This document shows, one piece after another, positions 32,535 to 42,538 of a stretch of 64,000 nucleotides of DNA. Under the pieces are notes generated by a model. That model was given only the letters and a program-made list of their open reading frames with translations, was not told the DNA's origin and made no database searches. Every line of letters begins with the position of its first letter. The stretch's first letter is position 1. The translations under genes were made by a program, and so were the position numbers. Source of the DNA: Flavihumibacter profundi (GTDB lineage: Bacteria > Bacteroidota > Bacteroidia > Chitinophagales > Chitinophagaceae); assembly GCF_020076305.1 (NCBI RefSeq), contig NZ_JAIQXE010000003.1:682001-746000 (forward strand). The letters run 5' to 3'.

Positions 32535-33593
32535 CTAATTAGATAATGATTTTTTATTGTCAACTGCTGCAGTTGCGGTGCTATCCGTTACTGCCGGCTT
32601 CGCTGCCGGATCCTTATCGGGGAAAACCATAACATAGTTAGGCTTTTGCTTTGCCAGCCATAATGCATATTCAGCTGCAGATACTACTTTAACTATACCC
32701 TTCATTGAATAATGCCCTTTTCCACACATCTGGTCACAGGAAATCTCATATTCAAAATCAGGATTACCTGTTTTTTCTTTCATTTCAGCAGTAGTAAACT
32801 TTGGTGTAAACCACATTGTAGTAGGCGTTCCCGGAACTGCATCCATTTTCATCCGGAAATGTACCAGGCCAAGATCATGCACCACATCGCGACTATTGAT
32901 AATGATCTTCACGGGCTTGTTAACTACCAGGTAAAGGGCTTCGTTAGTTACTACATCATCGTGCGCTGCCTGGTCATCCCAGATCAGGCCAAGCTGGTTA
33001 GATTTACCTTCATCAATATTCTTATAGTATTTCTTTCCAAATACCTTGTCTTTACCCGGATACCTGAAAACCCATCCGAACTGTTTTCCGGTAACTTCTA
33101 CTACAGTAGCATCTTTTGGTGGATCGCCAGTAATTTTGAACCAGTAGAACAAGCCAAAGCCCACCAAAATTGTCAATGCAATGGCTGGAACAACAGTCCA
33201 GAGTACTTCCAGCCTGTTATCATGTGGGAAATAATAAGCTTTTCGCTTTTCAGAGTGCTGGTATTTGAAAGCAAAGTAAAATAAAAGGATCTGCGTGATA
33301 ACGAATACAACACCTGTAAGTGCAATAGTGATGTAGAGCATCGTATCGATCTTTTCACCATGGTCTGATGCTGCTTCGCCAAGGATTCTGCCTTTGAAGA
33401 GCTCATTACACCAGTATACCCCGATCAATCCAAGGATCATGAAGGCCAGCAGCAGGAAACCATTGATACGGTTATTCTGTTCAAAGGTTTTCTTCTCGCC
33501 CTTCAACACCGATACATACTCGCTGGCTTTTGCGATCTGAAAGACCACGATAAAACCCAACAACAGGATCGCAATGATTAATAAAGTTGACAT
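32535..33593 (-). CDS. ctaC: Cytochrome c oxidase subunit II (CuA)
   Basis: 352 residues. Three membrane helices are predicted (about 1-20, 45-67, 88-110 and a further one near 130), followed by the periplasmic cupredoxin domain. The CuA site is complete: Cys286, Cys290, His294 and Met297 in SCDQMCGKGHYSM, with an upstream His in VVHDLGLVHF. There is no fused cytochrome c domain, so the oxidase is aa3 rather than caa3, and electrons should come from ActA/ActE cytochromes. The C-terminal tail after about 315 is Ala/Thr-rich and likely flexible. Confidence 0.95.
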   Translation of the reverse strand: MSTLLIIAILLLGFIVVFQIAKASEYVSVLKGEKKTFEQNNRINGFLLLAFMILGLIGVYWCNELFKGRILGEAASDHGEKIDTMLYITIALTGVVFVITQILLFYFAFKYQHSEKRKAYYFPHDNRLEVLWTVVPAIALTILVGFGLFYWFKITGDPPKDATVVEVTGKQFGWVFRYPGKDKVFGKKYYKNIDEGKSNQLGLIWDDQAAHDDVVTNEALYLVVNKPVKIIINSRDVVHDLGLVHFRMKMDAVPGTPTTMWFTPKFTTAEMKEKTGNPDFEYEISCDQMCGKGHYSMKGIVKVVSAAEYALWLAKQKPNYVMVFPDKDPAAKPAVTDSTATAAVDNKKSLSN

Positions 33594-33668
33594 GTTTTAT
33601 ACCGTGTTTATACAAAGTTTTGAATGAATGCTTATTTGGTCAGCTTTTGTTTAAAGTTTCTACCTTTT

Positions 33669-34892
33669 TTAAGTATGGTGTATAATACTTTCTTTGAAGA
33701 AAGGGTGGTTTTTTGCTAACAGGGAACGCTTGCCTAATGCAATTCCTGTGCTCCACATAATCAGGCCTACAAACCCTGCAGCAACCCCGAAATCAAAGAA
33801 ATTAAACTCAACATGATCTTTTGAAATACTGGCAATAACCATCTGGTAAAAATCCAGCCAGTGGCCACAAATGATCAATACTGACATAAAAACCAGTAAT
33901 GTATAGTTGCGTTTACTGCTTCTTCTCATGAGAATAAGCAAAGGTGCAAGGAAGTTAACGATCAGGTTCAGAAAGAATATACCACGGTATGGACCCTGGA
34001 CACGGTGCTTGAAATAAACTGTTTCCTCCGGAATGTTGGCATACCATATCAGCATATACTGGCTGAACCATAAATATGTCCAAAATATAGAAAAGGCAAA
34101 CATGAATTTTCCGAGGTCATGCAAGTGTTCATCATTAACCAGTTCAAGATATCCCTGGTTTTTGAGGTAAATCACAAATAACGTGATTAATGCTATTCCT
34201 GCAACAAAAGTTGAAGCAAACGTATACCAGCTGTACATAGTACTATACCAGTGTGCGTCAATGCTCATCAGCCACAACCAGGGAACAGTTGACATTACGG
34301 TTAATCCAAACCAAACCAGGAATAACGAGGCCCAGATGGTATTTTTAAAAATGTATTTTTTCCCCTCCTCCACAGACAAAGGGCCAGAAGAGTCAAGTTC
34401 CTTACTAATACTTCTCATTTTAGCACCCAGAGCAATCCACAGGATTATACTTAAACTGGTCCAGACTATGAAGAATGTTGGATTTAAAAATCCGGCTTTA
34501 CCTAAAAGGATTTTATCATCTCCCGGAGTTAGCCAGTGATATATGTGGTGTTGATGGCCAAATACCAGTGCCAGCAATATTACTCCTGAAATGATGCCAA
34601 TGGGGATAACTGCGAATGAAATAGCTTCAGAAACGCGGCGAAATGCCATCTGCCAGCCACCCATAGCCATAGTAGTTGCACAGATAAAGAACATCGAAGC
34701 ATTTACTACCAACAGGAAGAATACACTGTTATACAATAGCGTACCCCAAAAACGGGCTTCGTGGTGTTCATCTCCAGTACCATACATAAAGTAGCCAGCT
34801 AGGATGGAAACCAATCCAACCCCCATCAATATCATCGACCACATTTTGTATTTAGCCGGTATTTCAAATTGTTCTCTGAAAGACATTCTCAA
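33669..34892 (-). CDS. actF: Alternative complex III subunit F
   Basis: 407 residues with about ten membrane helices. The sequence resembles NrfD/ActC, but with the ActF pattern (HHIYHWLTP, WIALGAKMRSISKELD). It lies last in the act group, 35 bases after actE. ActF is the second membrane subunit of the quinol:cytochrome c oxidoreductase and, by structural work on the complex, may help couple quinol oxidation to the oxidase. Start at 34892 or at the Met two codons later. Confidence 0.9.
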   Translation of the reverse strand: MRMSFREQFEIPAKYKMWSMILMGVGLVSILAGYFMYGTGDEHHEARFWGTLLYNSVFFLLVVNASMFFICATTMAMGGWQMAFRRVSEAISFAVIPIGIISGVILLALVFGHQHHIYHWLTPGDDKILLGKAGFLNPTFFIVWTSLSIILWIALGAKMRSISKELDSSGPLSVEEGKKYIFKNTIWASLFLVWFGLTVMSTVPWLWLMSIDAHWYSTMYSWYTFASTFVAGIALITLFVIYLKNQGYLELVNDEHLHDLGKFMFAFSIFWTYLWFSQYMLIWYANIPEETVYFKHRVQGPYRGIFFLNLIVNFLAPLLILMRRSSKRNYTLLVFMSVLIICGHWLDFYQMVIASISKDHVEFNFFDFGVAAGFVGLIMWSTGIALGKRSLLAKNHPFFKESIIHHT

Positions 34893-34927
34893 AAATTTTT
34901 CGTTTGGTCAAATTGGTTGTCGCTCAC

Positions 34928-35560
34928 TTATTTTTTTGCAGCCGTTGAATCAGTTGGGGCTGCAGCGGTGCCAGCTGTTGCCTTACCTGCATTTTGCTTC
35001 GACTTTATATAATGAATTATCATCCAGCGCTGCTTCGGTGAAACCTGTGATGCATAAGATCCCATCATGTTCCTGCCATAAGTAATGGAGTAAAACATGG
35101 TTCCTTCCGCCATTGCTTCGTATTTAGCATCTCCTACAAGTGTGGCAGGCTTAACAGGATAAGGCCCGTCGCCACCCTTGTATAGTGGACCATTGCCATC
35201 TAGTTTTGGCCCGTGGCAAATACCACAGTTAATCAGGTAAAGACGCTCTGCTTCTACCGCTGTAGCGGAATCCAATGGTGCCAGCGGATTATGCAGTTGG
35301 TCTGATTTTAAATAACCTCCTGTTGTATCTGCAAGCATTTTATAAATCACATCTTCGCCACGGCTAACAGTACCAACAACAGGACGAGCAGTATAATTAA
35401 TGCCTTCTGCCTGCAATTCCCTGTGATCGCTATAAGTTTCAACAGCCCTGCTGTAGGCCATATCGGGCATATAAATCGTACCTGGTGTGCGTTTTACATC
35501 ACTGCAGGCTGCTATCGCTACAGCACCGATACAAACCGCTATAATTGATAAATTCTTCAT
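34928..35560 (-). CDS. actE: Alternative complex III subunit E, monoheme cytochrome c lipoprotein
   Basis: 210 residues. The lipobox is AIAACSD (Cys about 19). One heme-binding motif CGICH lies near residue 114, with a candidate Met ligand in NMMGSYASQ. The C-terminal tail is Ala/Thr-rich. ActE carries electrons out of the complex to the oxidase or to soluble cytochrome. It lies between actD and actF with short gaps, in the order found across Bacteroidota. Confidence 0.93.
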   Translation of the reverse strand: MKNLSIIAVCIGAVAIAACSDVKRTPGTIYMPDMAYSRAVETYSDHRELQAEGINYTARPVVGTVSRGEDVIYKMLADTTGGYLKSDQLHNPLAPLDSATAVEAERLYLINCGICHGPKLDGNGPLYKGGDGPYPVKPATLVGDAKYEAMAEGTMFYSITYGRNMMGSYASQVSPKQRWMIIHYIKSKQNAGKATAGTAAAPTDSTAAKK

Positions 35561-35595
35561 TATTCTAAACTATTTTCCGTTATGATGTTTTGGTC

Positions 35596-36192
35596 TCAGG
35601 AGTGTGCAACTTCTGTTGTTCCTTTTGCATAAAGTTCGTCTTCTTTATCATAGCGTCCCAGCCACCAGTCTGCTTCAGCAACCTGGACATTAATTTCTTT
35701 GGCTCCTGCAGCCGCTAAAAAGTTTTTTGCTTCCTCCTCATTCGTTTTGCTGGTGCATTCCAGAACCATGATAAAAAGGTCATCTGTCGCCCTGGCATGA
35801 AAATGGTGTTTTTTCACAAAGGGTGCCAGCTGGCAGATATAGCAAAACGTCAAAACCATCCCCACTGCGGAAAATAATACAGTTAATTCGAAAGTAATCG
35901 GGATAAATGCTGGCAATGGAAAATGTGGTTTACCACCAATGTTTAACGGCCAGTCTTTATTGAATACCCAGCTCATAAAGGTTAATGCAGTTGTTGTACC
36001 TGTAATACCATAAATGAATCCCGCAGTATGCAGGCTGGTATCCCTGAGCCCCATCACTGCATCCAGTCCATGGATTGGAAAAGGCGTGTATACATCATGA
36101 ATCTTATACCCGGCTTTGCGAACTTTTTTCACCGCCGGGAATAAAACCTTTTCATCATCAAAACTACCGACTACAAATTTCTTTATTGCCAT
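35596..36192 (-). CDS. actD: Alternative complex III subunit D (DUF3341)
   Basis: 198 residues. The N-terminal domain (FVVGSFDDEKVLFPAVKKVR) and the central two membrane helices (about 75-97 and 108-135) match DUF3341, the ActD family. The conserved KIHDVYTPFPIHGLD block sits near residues 30-45. It has no redox centre and anchors the peripheral subunits to the membrane part of the complex. It is placed between actC and actE. Confidence 0.93.
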   Translation of the reverse strand: MAIKKFVVGSFDDEKVLFPAVKKVRKAGYKIHDVYTPFPIHGLDAVMGLRDTSLHTAGFIYGITGTTTALTFMSWVFNKDWPLNIGGKPHFPLPAFIPITFELTVLFSAVGMVLTFCYICQLAPFVKKHHFHARATDDLFIMVLECTSKTNEEEAKNFLAAAGAKEINVQVAEADWWLGRYDKEDELYAKGTTEVAHS

Positions 36193-36264
36193 GTCTTTAA
36201 AATTCGTTTGTTGTTAAAATAGCTCCCTCACCATTCTCTATTCACCGTTTATCATGCACACCTG

Positions 36265-37710
36265 TTAATGCGCGTGCGCATGTTCGTGAGCAAAATGCTC
36301 CACAGTATCTTTTTCCTCTTCATCCATGTTTTCTTTAAAACTTTCCCCATTCTTCTTAAGGATATGCTTGATCTCCGCAATTGCAATTACCGGGAAGAAT
36401 TTGGAAAACAGGAAAAAGCAGGTAAAGAACAAGCCAAATGTTCCCATATAAAAGCCAACTTCCCAGACTGTTGGTGCATAATAGGTACTCCAGCTACTTG
36501 GAACATAATCCCTGTAAATAGAGGTTACAATGATCACAAAACGCTCGAACCACATACCTACGTTTACAATGATACTCATGAAGAATGTGAACAACAGGTT
36601 CCTTCTCAATTTCCTGAACCAGAAGAATTGTGGTGCTATTACGTTACAGCTCATCATGAGCCAGTAAGCCCAGCCATAAGGAGTGCTGAGATCCCAACGG
36701 TTACGGAAAGCTGCAGCTTCATATGGGTTCTGACCATACCAGGAAATAAACAATTCCGTAATGTATGCTATACCCACAATCGATCCTGTGAGTACAATTA
36801 CCTTATTCATCACTTCAATATGCTCCATAGTGATATAATCTTCCAGATCCAGCACCTTCCTTGTTATGATCAGCAGGGTCTGCACCATCGCAAAACCCGA
36901 GAAGATCGCACCTGCAACAAAATAGGGTGGGAAGATGGTTGTATGCCAACCTGGAATTACTGAAGTTGCGAAGTCAAAAGATACAATAGTGTGTACTGAA
37001 AGTACCAGTGGGGTACTTAAACCAGCCAAAACCAGTGACAGGGCCTCGTGGCGCTGCCAGTGCTTCGTCGAACCGCTCCAGCCAAATGCAAGAACACCGT
37101 ACATGCGTTTGCGCCATTTTTCTTTTGCACGGTCACGCACAGTTGCAAGATCCGGTAACAATCCAGAATACCAGAACAACAGGGATACGGTGAAATATGT
37201 AGAGATCGCAAAAACGTCCCATAACAAAGGGGAACTGAAATTCACCCATAATGGTCCGCGACTGTTTGGATAAGGCAATACGAAGAATGCCATCCATACC
37301 CGACCCATGTGGAAAATGGGAAACTGGCCCGCACACATTACTGCGAATATTGTCATCGCTTCTGCTGCCCGGTTTACCCCTGTACGCCATCCCTGGCGGA
37401 ACAACAGGAGGATTGCCGAAATAAGGGTTCCCGCGTGACCAATACCTACCCACCAAACGAAGTTGGTTATATCCCAACCCCAGCCGATCGTCTTATTCAG
37501 GTTCCACTCCCCGATACCGTAAACAACTTCACGGTATACAGAATATACCCCGAACAATAAAAACATTACTGAGACAGTAAAGCCGATCTTCCAAAGTTTT
37601 GAAGGCTTTGCTTCAATGGGGCGCACAATGTCTTCAGTAACCTGGTGGTATGTCTTTTCGCCCACTACCAGAGGTTGCCTTACTTGCGATTCGTATCTTA
37701 ATGATGCCAT
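36265..37710 (-). CDS. actC: Alternative complex III subunit C, NrfD-like quinol-oxidising membrane protein
   Basis: 481 residues with ten membrane helices of the NrfD family. It is the probable site of menaquinol oxidation, passing electrons to the iron-sulfur domain of ActB. Marks include WWVGIGHAGTLISAILLLFRQ near residue 90, typical for the quinol-binding bundle. The C-terminal tail is charged and His-rich (EHFAHEHAHAH). The gap to actB is 120 bases, long for this operon, but no terminator lies in it. Confidence 0.93.
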   Translation of the reverse strand: MASLRYESQVRQPLVVGEKTYHQVTEDIVRPIEAKPSKLWKIGFTVSVMFLLFGVYSVYREVVYGIGEWNLNKTIGWGWDITNFVWWVGIGHAGTLISAILLLFRQGWRTGVNRAAEAMTIFAVMCAGQFPIFHMGRVWMAFFVLPYPNSRGPLWVNFSSPLLWDVFAISTYFTVSLLFWYSGLLPDLATVRDRAKEKWRKRMYGVLAFGWSGSTKHWQRHEALSLVLAGLSTPLVLSVHTIVSFDFATSVIPGWHTTIFPPYFVAGAIFSGFAMVQTLLIITRKVLDLEDYITMEHIEVMNKVIVLTGSIVGIAYITELFISWYGQNPYEAAAFRNRWDLSTPYGWAYWLMMSCNVIAPQFFWFRKLRRNLLFTFFMSIIVNVGMWFERFVIIVTSIYRDYVPSSWSTYYAPTVWEVGFYMGTFGLFFTCFFLFSKFFPVIAIAEIKHILKKNGESFKENMDEEEKDTVEHFAHEHAHAH

Positions 37711-37830
37711 ATCGTATAAGCATTTTGTGACCGGGTTTTATCCCTTTCACTGTTGGTTTTAAACTTCGTCTGTTCTTTATAGTTAACAGGATTGAATGCA
37801 GTCCGTTTCTGCAACTTCAAATCCAGGCAT

Positions 37831-40800
37831 TTACTTTGTAGTTTCATGTTCAGCAGGTTCTTTCAACTCCTTCGGAGCTTCGCCACCTTCTTCATGACCA
37901 CTTAACTTATCTGTGTTCCTTACTTTAGCCAGGTAGTTCACATTGGGCAGTACGTGAATCTGCTCCAGCGCATAGAATAACCTGTTCTTATTCTCAGTCC
38001 GCTCCTTTGCAATCGCACTCTTGCTGTTGTTCACGTTTCCGAAAACAATTGCATCAGCCGAACATGCTTGCTGGCAGGCTGTCCTTGCATCACTGTCTTC
38101 CAATGGACGACCTTCTTTCTTTGCTTTCAGTTTTCCTTCCTGCAGGCGCTGCACGCAGAATGAACATTTCTCAATCACACCACGGCTGCGCACAGTTACA
38201 TCAGGATTCAATACCATGCGGGTAAGGTCATCATTCATCATCATTACCACATCATTCATCTCATCCTGGTTGCCCTTAAAGCTGTCTGCCCCTGTATAAT
38301 CAGCCCAGTTAAAGCGGCGTACCTTATATGGACAGTTATTTGCACAATACCTGGTTCCGATACAACGGTTATAGGTCATCTGGTTCAACCCTTCACTACT
38401 GTGATTGGTTGCTGCAACCGGACAAACGTTTTCACATGGTGCATTGTCGCAATGCTGACAAAGCATAGGCTGGAAAACGGTTTGAATACTTTCCGGATCA
38501 TTAATATCACCCGTAAAGTAACGGTCAATCCGCAACCAGTGCATGTCGTGTGCACGCAATACTTCAGGCTTACCTACAACTGAAACGTTATTCTCAGCTG
38601 TACAGGCTACAACGCAGGCGCCGCATCCATAACAGCTGTTCATATCAATGCTCATGCCCCATTTGATGCCGGGTCTGTCATACACCGGATAAATGGTACC
38701 ATCCTTGGCGTAGTTTTCAAGGCCTCCCCATGGTTTCAACTCTTCTTCTCTTTCATTTAAAATCCTTGTCGGATTCTTAATGAGTTCAGTAAGGGTGAGT
38801 TCTTTTACTACTTCATGCCGTCCTTCATAAGAACTGTGCGTTTGGGTAGTTGCAATTTTATATTTGGTTTCTGACTTTTCAACAGTAACATCAGCATAAT
38901 TGATCACTGTATTTCCGTTAAAAGAGGCAAGCTGGTATACATTCTTACCAACTCCAACAGCCGCCCTTCCAATATGCTCGCTCCGGCCATAACCAACAGC
39001 TATAGCTATTGTTTCAGGTTGCATACCTGGTATTAACAATACCGGTAATTCAATTTCTCCTTTATTGCCAACCTTAATTTTTACAACAGGCTTATCAGGG
39101 AAGGCTTCGTACTGGTCAGACTGGGTATTATTTGTAAGATCAATACCAAAAAGTTCCTTACCCATTGCCGGGGCCATCATTACATAATTGTCCCAGGTGG
39201 CACGAGTGATCGGATCAGGCATTTCCTGCAACCAGGGATTATTGGCATGCCGTCCATCAGCGATAGAAGCTTTCTGGTACAATACCAACTCTACCTTGCC
39301 ACCTTTCTTGCCGCTTGTTGCAGCCGCAACCGCAGCGCTAACAACAGCACCGTTGAAAACGGGCGAGCCCATAACTGTTACAGTTGACTCAATAACACCA
39401 TCCTGCAATGCTTTCAGGTAGTTATCATTACTACCCAATTTGGCAATCCAGAAATTCTTCAGGTAATCTGCATAAACTGTAGCATTCCCCGTCCATTTCA
39501 ATAGGGTATCCTGCCATTGGCGGGTTTTAAACAAGGGTGCAATAGTGGGCTGAAGCAAACTTACATAACCCGCTTTATGCTCAGCATCACCCCAGCTTTC
39601 GAGGTAATTGTTGGCAGGAAGTACATATTTGCAGAGCTCAGTGGTTTCATCAAGTTTCTCATTGAAAGAAATTGATACACGGACTTTTTTCAATCCGGCC
39701 TTGAACTTCTCAGCGTCGTAATAATCATAGGCGGGATTGGCATCATAAATAATCAGGGCACCAACAGATCCTGCATTCAGGTCGTCCGTAAGTTTAACCA
39801 TATCGGCATCAATAGCTGCCTTGTTTTGCAATGGAACTGCCCAGTTAATGGTCGTTCCGTTTGCTCCGATGGCTTCGTTAATAGCACTTACTATGATCTG
39901 AATATTCACATCATTGCTTCCACATACTACAAGTGCTTGTCCTTTATGTGCCAGCAGGTCCTTTGCCGCTTTATCGATACCTTTTTTCAGTTTTTCTCCA
40001 TTTACACCAGTTACTCCCTGACCACTAACTGCAGCCAGTAAGGCCGCAGCAACTGAACCTGTTTCAGAAGGGCGATGGGTAAACCTTTCATCAGCATTCG
40101 CGCCTGTCATACTGAGCATGGACTCAAACTGATAATGCTTGCTCATGGTTGGATTGGCCTGGTTGATTTTACGGCCTTTGGTATAACCGCGCTGAAATTC
40201 AACCGGATTTAACCAGGTTCCTAGGAAATCAGCACCAAGGCTCACAATAACTTTCGCCGCATCAAACTGGAAAGACGGGATAGCCCTTTTACCATGTGTA
40301 GCTTCATTGGCGAGCAACAGGCCGGAATAAGAAATCCCATCGTATTGTACATGTCGGCTTCCAGGGTATTTTGCCAGGAATTCACCGATTAATTGTTTTG
40401 AGGATGGGGAGTTGACCGTGCTTGTTAACAAAACAACCGGTGCACCTCCCAGTCCATTTAAAGCATCAGCAACCATTTTATCGAATGCATCGAAAGTGCT
40501 CACTTCCTTTCCATTCGCTATAGGGTAACGTAAACGGGCCGTATCGTAAAGGTCAAGTACAGAAGCCTGCACCTGCGATGTAGTACCACCTTTTGTCCAG
40601 GTAGACAACTCATTACCTTCTATTTTAATAGGGCGACCATCCCTTACTTTGGCAATAACCGGAATGGCATCACCTCCTGAGATATAAGTCGTAGCGTAGT
40701 AATCGGAAACTCCCGGAATAACATCAGCAGGACGGTTAATAAAGGGAATCGCTTTCTTAACCGGGATTTCGCAACTGGCGGCAATTGCAGCGGCAGCTGT

Positions 40801-40974
40801 GCTGAAACCCACATATTTAAGAAAATCTCTCCGCGGTGTTTTAGCATCAGTTAAACCTTGGGCATCAAAATTCTCAAACGGCAACTCCTCCTTGAATTCA
40901 TCCTTTGCGTTCTTTTGATGGGCTTCTGAGTTATTTAACTCACCGAAACTTTGCCAGTACTTTTTTTGCTCCAT
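37831..40974 (-). CDS. actB: Alternative complex III subunit B, molybdopterin-fold and iron-sulfur protein
   Basis: 1047 residues. A twin-arginine-like signal (RRDFLKYVGFSTAAAAIAASC) begins near residue 48 after a hydrophilic leader, the variant typical of ActB. Residues about 90-700 form a molybdopterin-oxidoreductase fold that in this family binds no cofactor. The C-terminal part (about 770-980) is an NrfC-type four-cluster ferredoxin: CYGCGACVVAC, CQHCDNAPCENVC, CANNC, and CSFC with CQQAC. It relays electrons from ActC to the ActA hemes in the periplasm. Confidence 0.95.
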   Translation of the reverse strand: MEQKKYWQSFGELNNSEAHQKNAKDEFKEELPFENFDAQGLTDAKTPRRDFLKYVGFSTAAAAIAASCEIPVKKAIPFINRPADVIPGVSDYYATTYISGGDAIPVIAKVRDGRPIKIEGNELSTWTKGGTTSQVQASVLDLYDTARLRYPIANGKEVSTFDAFDKMVADALNGLGGAPVVLLTSTVNSPSSKQLIGEFLAKYPGSRHVQYDGISYSGLLLANEATHGKRAIPSFQFDAAKVIVSLGADFLGTWLNPVEFQRGYTKGRKINQANPTMSKHYQFESMLSMTGANADERFTHRPSETGSVAAALLAAVSGQGVTGVNGEKLKKGIDKAAKDLLAHKGQALVVCGSNDVNIQIIVSAINEAIGANGTTINWAVPLQNKAAIDADMVKLTDDLNAGSVGALIIYDANPAYDYYDAEKFKAGLKKVRVSISFNEKLDETTELCKYVLPANNYLESWGDAEHKAGYVSLLQPTIAPLFKTRQWQDTLLKWTGNATVYADYLKNFWIAKLGSNDNYLKALQDGVIESTVTVMGSPVFNGAVVSAAVAAATSGKKGGKVELVLYQKASIADGRHANNPWLQEMPDPITRATWDNYVMMAPAMGKELFGIDLTNNTQSDQYEAFPDKPVVKIKVGNKGEIELPVLLIPGMQPETIAIAVGYGRSEHIGRAAVGVGKNVYQLASFNGNTVINYADVTVEKSETKYKIATTQTHSSYEGRHEVVKELTLTELIKNPTRILNEREEELKPWGGLENYAKDGTIYPVYDRPGIKWGMSIDMNSCYGCGACVVACTAENNVSVVGKPEVLRAHDMHWLRIDRYFTGDINDPESIQTVFQPMLCQHCDNAPCENVCPVAATNHSSEGLNQMTYNRCIGTRYCANNCPYKVRRFNWADYTGADSFKGNQDEMNDVVMMMNDDLTRMVLNPDVTVRSRGVIEKCSFCVQRLQEGKLKAKKEGRPLEDSDARTACQQACSADAIVFGNVNNSKSAIAKERTENKNRLFYALEQIHVLPNVNYLAKVRNTDKLSGHEEGGEAPKELKEPAEHETTK

Positions 40975-41080
40975 ATACCCAAACCCCGGAAGGGGCTCTG
41001 ATTTTTTGGTTATGAAAATTGGTTTGTAGTGATCTTCTTATAGCGAAACACGTTGATTCCCAACGGAATACTTGTGTTTA

Positions 41081-42337
41081 TTAATAGTGACATTTTTGAC
41101 ATTCTGTACCACCGATTTTTTCTACGGTTACGCTGTCCAGAGTGCCATTTTTAAGGTCATTATGAAACTTTTCGTAAATGCTGTAAAAATTATTCTGAGT
41201 AAACTGCACTTTGGTTTCCCTGTGGCAGTTAACACACCAACCCATGCTCAGGTCTGAAAACTGGTAAACCTCACCCATGTTCTGTACTTCACCATGACAG
41301 GTCTGGCAAGCAACTTTACCCGCTTTAACGTGCTGTGCATGACTGAAAAAAACATGGTCAGGAAGGTTATGGATTTTTACCCATTCAATTGGCTTAGGTT
41401 CATTGGCATATTTCTTCTGGGCAGGATCCCAGCCAGTGTAAGAATACAGCTTTTTAATTTCATTGGTACCATTAACCTCTGTTCCATCCTCGCGATACAG
41501 TTTTTCTGACTTTTCAGAGTATTCATTAATAGCCATGTGGCAGTTCATACAAATATTCAGGGAAGGAATATTTGCGTGCTTACCATCCTGTGCGCCACCG
41601 TGGCAATAGAGGCAGTTTACCTGGTTAACGCCCGCATGTACTTTATGGGAATAATAAATCGGTTGCTCTGGCTGGTAGTCTTTACTGCGACCCAGTCCAA
41701 TAGCGCCCTGGATTGTATAATATCCGCCAACAACAAATAAAACCACCGCGAACAGGGCGATATAGGCTTTATTTCTCCAGAAAGGAACCGGCTCATAAGA
41801 AGGGATACCTTCTTTTTCATCGCTCAGCTTCTTCAGGTTCGCATTTACCTGCAATAAAGTAAGTACTATGATCGCCAGGATCAGCGTCAGGATCCCGAAA
41901 AGAAGTGAATTGTCTGTGGCTGTTTCTTTCGCTGCAACTTTACCTCCCTCAGCTCCAGGGCCCGCAGTAGCCGCCTTTGCCTGGATGTTAATATAACCCA
42001 GAATGGCGTCAATTTCCCCATCGGTCAGGTTGGGGAACACGTTCATCGGTGTTTTATTGTACTTGGTATACAAATCGGTAAAGTACTTGTTACCAGTAGC
42101 TAAAACCGCCTGATTATTGCGAATCCATGCATGCAAAAGCTTTTTATCCGTTACGCGTTCCTCAACTCCCGCCAATGCCGGTCCGGTCAGATCTTTATTA
42201 ACTGCATGACAGGAAGCACAGTTCTGCTGGAACAAGGCTTTGCCGTCTTGAGCGAATATTTGCTGATCAAAACAAACAACAGTGAGGAGAAGGATACTGA
42301 TTACTAATTGCTTTGTAATCGATCTATAGTGACTCAT
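41081..42337 (-). CDS. actA: Alternative complex III subunit A, multiheme cytochrome c
   Basis: 418 residues from the ATG at 42337. A longer frame to 42454 exists, but the signal peptide begins at 42337 and the promoter lies inside the extension. Six CxxCH motifs are visible: CASCH at 40-44 in an N-terminal monoheme cytochrome domain, then, after a membrane helix, CLYCH, CMNCH, CQTCH, CVNCH and a last CQKCH at the extreme C-terminus. ActA is usually described with five hemes, and the sixth is the fused N-terminal domain. It heads the act operon and receives electrons from ActB. Confidence 0.93.
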   Translation of the reverse strand: MSHYRSITKQLVISILLLTVVCFDQQIFAQDGKALFQQNCASCHAVNKDLTGPALAGVEERVTDKKLLHAWIRNNQAVLATGNKYFTDLYTKYNKTPMNVFPNLTDGEIDAILGYINIQAKAATAGPGAEGGKVAAKETATDNSLLFGILTLILAIIVLTLLQVNANLKKLSDEKEGIPSYEPVPFWRNKAYIALFAVVLFVVGGYYTIQGAIGLGRSKDYQPEQPIYYSHKVHAGVNQVNCLYCHGGAQDGKHANIPSLNICMNCHMAINEYSEKSEKLYREDGTEVNGTNEIKKLYSYTGWDPAQKKYANEPKPIEWVKIHNLPDHVFFSHAQHVKAGKVACQTCHGEVQNMGEVYQFSDLSMGWCVNCHRETKVQFTQNNFYSIYEKFHNDLKNGTLDSVTVEKIGGTECQKCHY

Positions 42338-42384
42338 AAGCTGGAAATGTCTGTTGGTAATGTTAAAATGTGGCGATTCGGTGG

Positions 42385-42417
42385 CAAAAATATGACACGA
42401 TATTGACAAAATATCAA
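42385..42417 (-). promoter_or_regulatory. Promoter region of the act operon
   Basis: On the minus strand a -7 box TATTTTTG (complement of 42385-42392) lies about 48 bases before actA. A TTG (complement of 42415-42417) sits 22 bases upstream as a weak -33. An imperfect palindrome TTGA-N7-TCAA (42403-42417) overlaps the -33 area; it resembles an Fnr half-site pair but the spacing is one base too long. Confidence 0.4.
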
Positions 42418-42538
42418 CATCGGGATTTTTTTTTTGACTGCATAGGGCTTGCATTTCAGCGAATTGTGCAATTGTTCAAATGAATTATTTGTACTATTTG
42501 TAAACAATTTTGTTCAAACATTTCTGTTAGTTTGCGGC

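Noticed and set aside
40983-40994. CCCC-GGAA-GGGG hairpin just before actB
   Set aside because: Only four pairs with no T tract; too weak to call a terminator.
42338-42454. Longer start of actA
   Set aside because: The extension has no signal character and covers the predicted promoter.
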